From an uncultured Bacilli bacterium (GTDB lineage: Bacteria > Bacillota_I > Bacilli_A > RF39 > UBA660): a stretch of DNA of 26,544 bases. Shown here in pieces: positions 24,229 through 26,544 of the stretch. The DNA lies in the NCBI GenBank assembly GCA_910586865.1, contig CAJUIY010000026.1, positions 1 through 26,544 on the forward strand, read 5' to 3'. Made by a program: the position numbers and the translations under genes. The notes below the pieces were generated by a model that searched no databases, was not told where the DNA came from, and saw nothing but the letters and a program-made list of their open reading frames with translations. How positions within the stretch are numbered: position 1 is the first letter of the stretch; every line of letters starts with the position of its first letter.

Positions 24229-24852
24229 ATGATTTTTAGAAAGAAAAAGAAGAAAAAATTATCAGAATTATATAATTTAATTGTCCAAACAAGAAGAAAG
24301 GAAAAAGTAAAGAAAGAGTTTGTAGATAAGAAGTGGATTGTAACCATTGTTCTTATTTCTTTCTCTATCTCTTTTGCCTTATCTTTTGTATCTGAAACAA
24401 CGATTCCTAATCTTAGTTTATTACTAGGTATCATCGTTACACTTTTCTTTGTTTTTGTTGGAGTGCTTTTTGATATCATTGGAGTTAGTGTGACAACAGC
24501 GGATCAAAAGGTGTTTCATTCTATGAACTCTAGAAAGGTTAGTGGTGCGGATATTGCGATTAAATTTATCAAAAACAGTGAAAAGGTATCTAGTTTTTGT
24601 TGTGATGTGATTGGCGATATCTGTGGTGTTATTTCTGGGTCTTGTGCCATTACAATTTCTCTTTTGCTTTATCAATCAATTGGTGGAAATCAACTTATTA
24701 TTACACTACTGGTAACAGCTGTAATCTCCTCATTAACGATTGGTGGTAAAGCGATAGGAAAAAGTTTCGCAATTAATAAATGTAATATTATACTATATGA
24801 ATTTTCCAAATTTATCTCTTTATTTTCTATCTCATTCGGAAAAAATAAATAA
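24229..24852 (+). CDS. Four-helix membrane protein, probable OLE-associated protein OapA
   Basis: The protein has 207 residues. A very basic N-terminus (KKKKKK at 5-10, RRKEKVKK at 22-29) precedes four predicted helices (about 37-54, 62-82, 132-150, 155-173). Between helices 2 and 3 lies a conserved-looking cytoplasmic stretch (FHSMNSRKVSGAD...NSEKVSSF) ending in D126-V-I-G-D130. OapA, the membrane partner of OLE RNA, is a four-helix protein of about this size with a functionally important DxxxD. Together with the large RNA just upstream, this is the main reason for the call; the basic N-terminus would suit RNA contact. AGGAGG (24218-24223) supports ATG 24229. Because the RNA ends in a terminator, expression needs read-through or a weak internal promoter (TACAAT, 24205-24210). 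Confidence 0.72.
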   Translation: MIFRKKKKKKLSELYNLIVQTRRKEKVKKEFVDKKWIVTIVLISFSISFALSFVSETTIPNLSLLLGIIVTLFFVFVGVLFDIIGVSVTTADQKVFHSMNSRKVSGADIAIKFIKNSEKVSSFCCDVIGDICGVISGSCAITISLLLYQSIGGNQLIITLLVTAVISSLTIGGKAIGKSFAINKCNIILYEFSKFISLFSISFGKNK

Positions 24853-24862
24853 AAGAGAGGAC

Positions 24863-24891
24863 TTGCGTTCCTATATGATTTAAAGTATAAT
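24863..24891 (+). promoter_or_regulatory. Promoter of the small surface-protein gene
   Basis: TTGCGT (24863-24868) and TATAAT (24886-24891) are separated by 17 bases, directly upstream of the gene starting at 24909. Confidence 0.7.
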
Positions 24892-24908
24892 GAATATAAG
24901 GTGATTGT

Positions 24909-25475
24909 ATGGAGAATGTAAAAAATAAAAAATCATATCAATTCGCTATTATCTTTGTTTTAATAGGATTGATTCTTTTGATATCCGCTACCTATGCATG
25001 GCTTGCTTTTCAAATAAATGGTACGAAAGATAATGATATCGTTGTTGGAAATTTATCTGTAAAAATAGGGGAATCCTTACAGGATGGGATTCAATTAGAA
25101 GAGGCAGTTCCTGTTACGGATGAAGATGGTAAAAAGCAAAAGGGGTATACTTTTAGTGTTACCAATAATGGAAGTATCACCAGTAATTATATCATTTATC
25201 TAGAGGATATGGAGATTCCTAGTAGTGAAGTGAGAATGAAAGATGAACTTTTAAAATATCAGTTAACGAAGAATCATACGACGATGGAGCCAGCATTACT
25301 TAGTACCACTCATGATTCAAATCATTATAGAATATTAGATCAGGGGACGCTAGATGTTGGAGATACGAATGAATATGAACTAAAAGTTTGGATTAGTGAT
25401 ACGGCAGATAATGAAGTAATGTCAACGCTTTTCCGTACGAATATTAGAGTAGATGCAGAACAAATAAAGGAATAA
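24909..25475 (+). CDS. Small SipW-dependent TasA/camelysin-like surface protein
   Basis: The protein has 188 residues. A short basic start and a hydrophobic helix (about 13-32) end in SATYAWLAF, the SipW-type cleavage region, followed by VVGNLSVKI. The mature part resembles the N-terminal module of the 1017-residue protein at 9124. Shared features are PVTDEDG...GYTFSVTNNGS, a 'lives as L-E-D' strand, and ELKVWISDTADNEV near the end. Here the module stands alone, as in matrix-fibre subunits of the TasA/CalY group. GGTGAT (24900-24905) precedes ATG 24909. No sipW-like signal peptidase gene is in the window. It is likely an exported, possibly polymerising protein; polymerisation is inference. 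Confidence 0.75.
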   Translation: MENVKNKKSYQFAIIFVLIGLILLISATYAWLAFQINGTKDNDIVVGNLSVKIGESLQDGIQLEEAVPVTDEDGKKQKGYTFSVTNNGSITSNYIIYLEDMEIPSSEVRMKDELLKYQLTKNHTTMEPALLSTTHDSNHYRILDQGTLDVGDTNEYELKVWISDTADNEVMSTLFRTNIRVDAEQIKE

Positions 25476-25493
25476 GAACAGTTCCTTTTTTTT
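25466..25493 (+). terminator. Intrinsic terminator after the small surface-protein gene
   Basis: AAAGGAA (25466-25472) pairs with TTCCTTT (25482-25488) around a nine-base loop that contains the stop codon. A T-run follows. Confidence 0.8.
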
Positions 25494-25559
25494 ATTTCCA
25501 AAAATCTTTCTATTTCTAAAGATTTGTGATATGATAATGAACTATCAGGGGATGATAAA

Positions 25560-26279
25560 ATGAAGCGTAATGAAAAATTAGAAGAAAAACATAGAAACCA
25601 ATGTATCTCTTTTATTATTGTGATTATTCTCTTAGTAGTGATAATAGGTATTTTATCTTATTTACTTTATATTTATTCTCCTCATAAAAGAACAAAAAAT
25701 AATCCATATGATATTTATACAAAACCAAATGATAATTTTGTATTTTTAGGAGACTCTATTACAGAGATGTATCCTTTAGAAGAGTTATATGATAATTTAC
25801 CAGTAATTAATAGTGGAGTATCTGGGTATACAACAGATAATATTTTATCAAATATAAAAGAAATGGTATCTATCTATAATCCTACCAAAGTATTTTTATT
25901 AATTGGTACAAATGATATTGAAATAGACAGAGATAATAAATATATAATAAATAATATTTTTAAAATAACAAAAGAGATATTAAAAGATAGACCTACTACT
26001 AAGATTTATATACAATCTGTTTATCCAGTTAATCGTAGTGATAATGAAAAAATAAATCATGTTATGGTAGGCAAAAGAACAAATGAGGCGATTATGGATT
26101 TAAATAAAAAAATAGAAAAATTGTGTGAAAAAGAACATTATACTTATATTCCTGTTTATGATGAGTTATTGGATGAAAACAAGAATATGGCATTAAAATA
26201 TACATTAGAAGGAATTCATTTAACTCATTTAGGTTATTTAAAAGTTACTAGGACATTGTATCCTTATTTAGAAAGTTAA
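25560..26279 (+). CDS. Membrane-anchored SGNH/GDSL hydrolase or O-acyl esterase
   Basis: The protein has 239 residues. A basic N-terminus and one helix (about 18-39) place the catalytic domain outside. The SGNH blocks are clear: GDSIT with the nucleophile Ser66, SGVSGYTT (block II glycine), GTND (about 116-119, block III asparagine), and EGIHLTHLGY with His220. The residue normally Asp, three before the histidine, is Glu217 here, a conservative change that could weaken or alter the triad. Family members remove or transfer acetyl groups on sugars or lipids, and a wall polysaccharide substrate is plausible. The ribosome binding site is weak (CAGGGGATG region, about 25547-25555). The stop is 12 bases before the second MITE. 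Confidence 0.88.
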   Translation: MKRNEKLEEKHRNQCISFIIVIILLVVIIGILSYLLYIYSPHKRTKNNPYDIYTKPNDNFVFLGDSITEMYPLEELYDNLPVINSGVSGYTTDNILSNIKEMVSIYNPTKVFLLIGTNDIEIDRDNKYIINNIFKITKEILKDRPTTKIYIQSVYPVNRSDNEKINHVMVGKRTNEAIMDLNKKIEKLCEKEHYTYIPVYDELLDENKNMALKYTLEGIHLTHLGYLKVTRTLYPYLES

Positions 26280-26283
26280 AGGG

Positions 26284-26291
26284 CTTTATTA
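26284..26291. repeat. Left 8-bp target-site duplication (CTTTATTA)
   Basis: CTTTATTA lies directly before the second MITE copy and is repeated exactly at 26473-26480. Confidence 0.92.
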
Positions 26292-26472
26292 GTAACAGTT
26301 CAGACTATGATAACATAAAAAACTAGTTTTCTTATAAAATAAGAGTTTCAACGATTTTCTTACTTGATTATTAGATTAAGGTATTAAGATCATAAATATA
26401 ACAATTATCTTATTTTATATGGAATGGTGGAATATTTAGTTAATTTTCATTAGTTAGGGCCTGAACAGTTAC
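26292..26472 (-). mobile_element. 181-bp MITE, copy 2 (inverted relative to copy 1)
   Basis: The element runs from GTAACAGTTCAG to CTGAACAGTTAC. Its reverse complement matches 6158-6338 base for base as far as I can read. It is flanked by CTTTATTA on both sides, a target duplication different from that of copy 1, so the two copies arose by separate transpositions rather than by duplication of a larger segment. It lies in the non-coding stretch after the SGNH hydrolase gene and carries no gene of its own. Confidence 0.92.
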
Positions 26473-26480
26473 CTTTATTA
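26473..26480. repeat. Right 8-bp target-site duplication (CTTTATTA)
   Basis: Exact repeat of 26284-26291, directly after the second MITE copy. Confidence 0.92.
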
Positions 26481-26544
26481 GTGCTTTTCTTCAGGACAAA
26501 ATAATGAATTAAAAACAAGATAGTTATTAAAGACTTATAATATA
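26481..26544. other. Non-coding tail of the window
   Basis: I see no reading frame with a ribosome binding site here. A TATAAT box at 26536-26541 could be the -10 of a promoter for a gene beyond the window, but no matching -35 hexamer is visible. Confidence 0.4.

Noticed and set aside
1..26544. CRISPR arrays, tRNA or rRNA genes, phage or plasmid modules
   Set aside because: No regularly spaced direct repeats, no tRNA cloverleaf or rRNA sequence, and no integrase, capsid or replication-initiator gene were seen on either strand.

Overview
The window reads as a chromosomal segment of an AT-rich, low-GC Gram-positive bacterium. Features pointing this way are a PcrA-type helicase, NAD-dependent LigA, a Tex protein, a DUF1292 protein, SipW/TasA-type surface proteins, strong AGGAGG/GGTGA ribosome binding sites, and the use of TTG and GTG starts. 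The style suggests an uncultured, probably host-associated member of the Bacilli; that placement is inference. TGG encodes tryptophan and nothing suggests a non-standard code. Every convincing gene is on the + strand.

Layout. 1-1609: two tandem stem-loops at the window edge, a small operon of a divergent QueD/PTPS-like protein and an NTF2-like protein, then a frameshifted remnant of a DUF4143-type ATPase. 1674-6908: pcrA, a nucleotidyltransferase, a Bax inhibitor-1 family membrane protein, a membrane-anchored protein of unknown function, and a cytoplasmic gene split by a small transposable element. 7053-14930: ligA, a 1017-residue multidomain surface protein, tex and dut. 15011-17602: an overlapping operon of a cysteine desulfurase, a mini-thioredoxin and a thioredoxin-CcdA fusion, which looks like a sulfur/thiol-redox unit. 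17630-20329: four poorly known genes, one DUF1292 and one tail-anchored. 20402-22655: an ABC exporter-like pair. 22831-26279: a membrane-anchored glucosaminidase, a large structured RNA followed by a four-helix membrane protein, a second SipW-type surface protein and a membrane-anchored SGNH hydrolase.

Two observations stand out. First, a 181-bp non-coding element occurs twice (6158-6338 and 26292-26472) in opposite orientation. The copies look identical, both have 11/12-bp GTAA-starting terminal inverted repeats, and each is flanked by its own perfect 8-bp target duplication (GAAACTGA and CTTTATTA). This is a recently active MITE with IS66-like end chemistry. One copy splits a gene whose 243-residue ancestral frame can be restored exactly. 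Second, 23571-24192 has a consensus promoter, an intrinsic terminator, internal helices and higher GC, with no credible coding frame. It sits directly upstream of a 207-residue four-helix protein with a DxxxD motif. That is the arrangement of OLE RNA and its partner OapA, here in an unusual cell-wall gene context.
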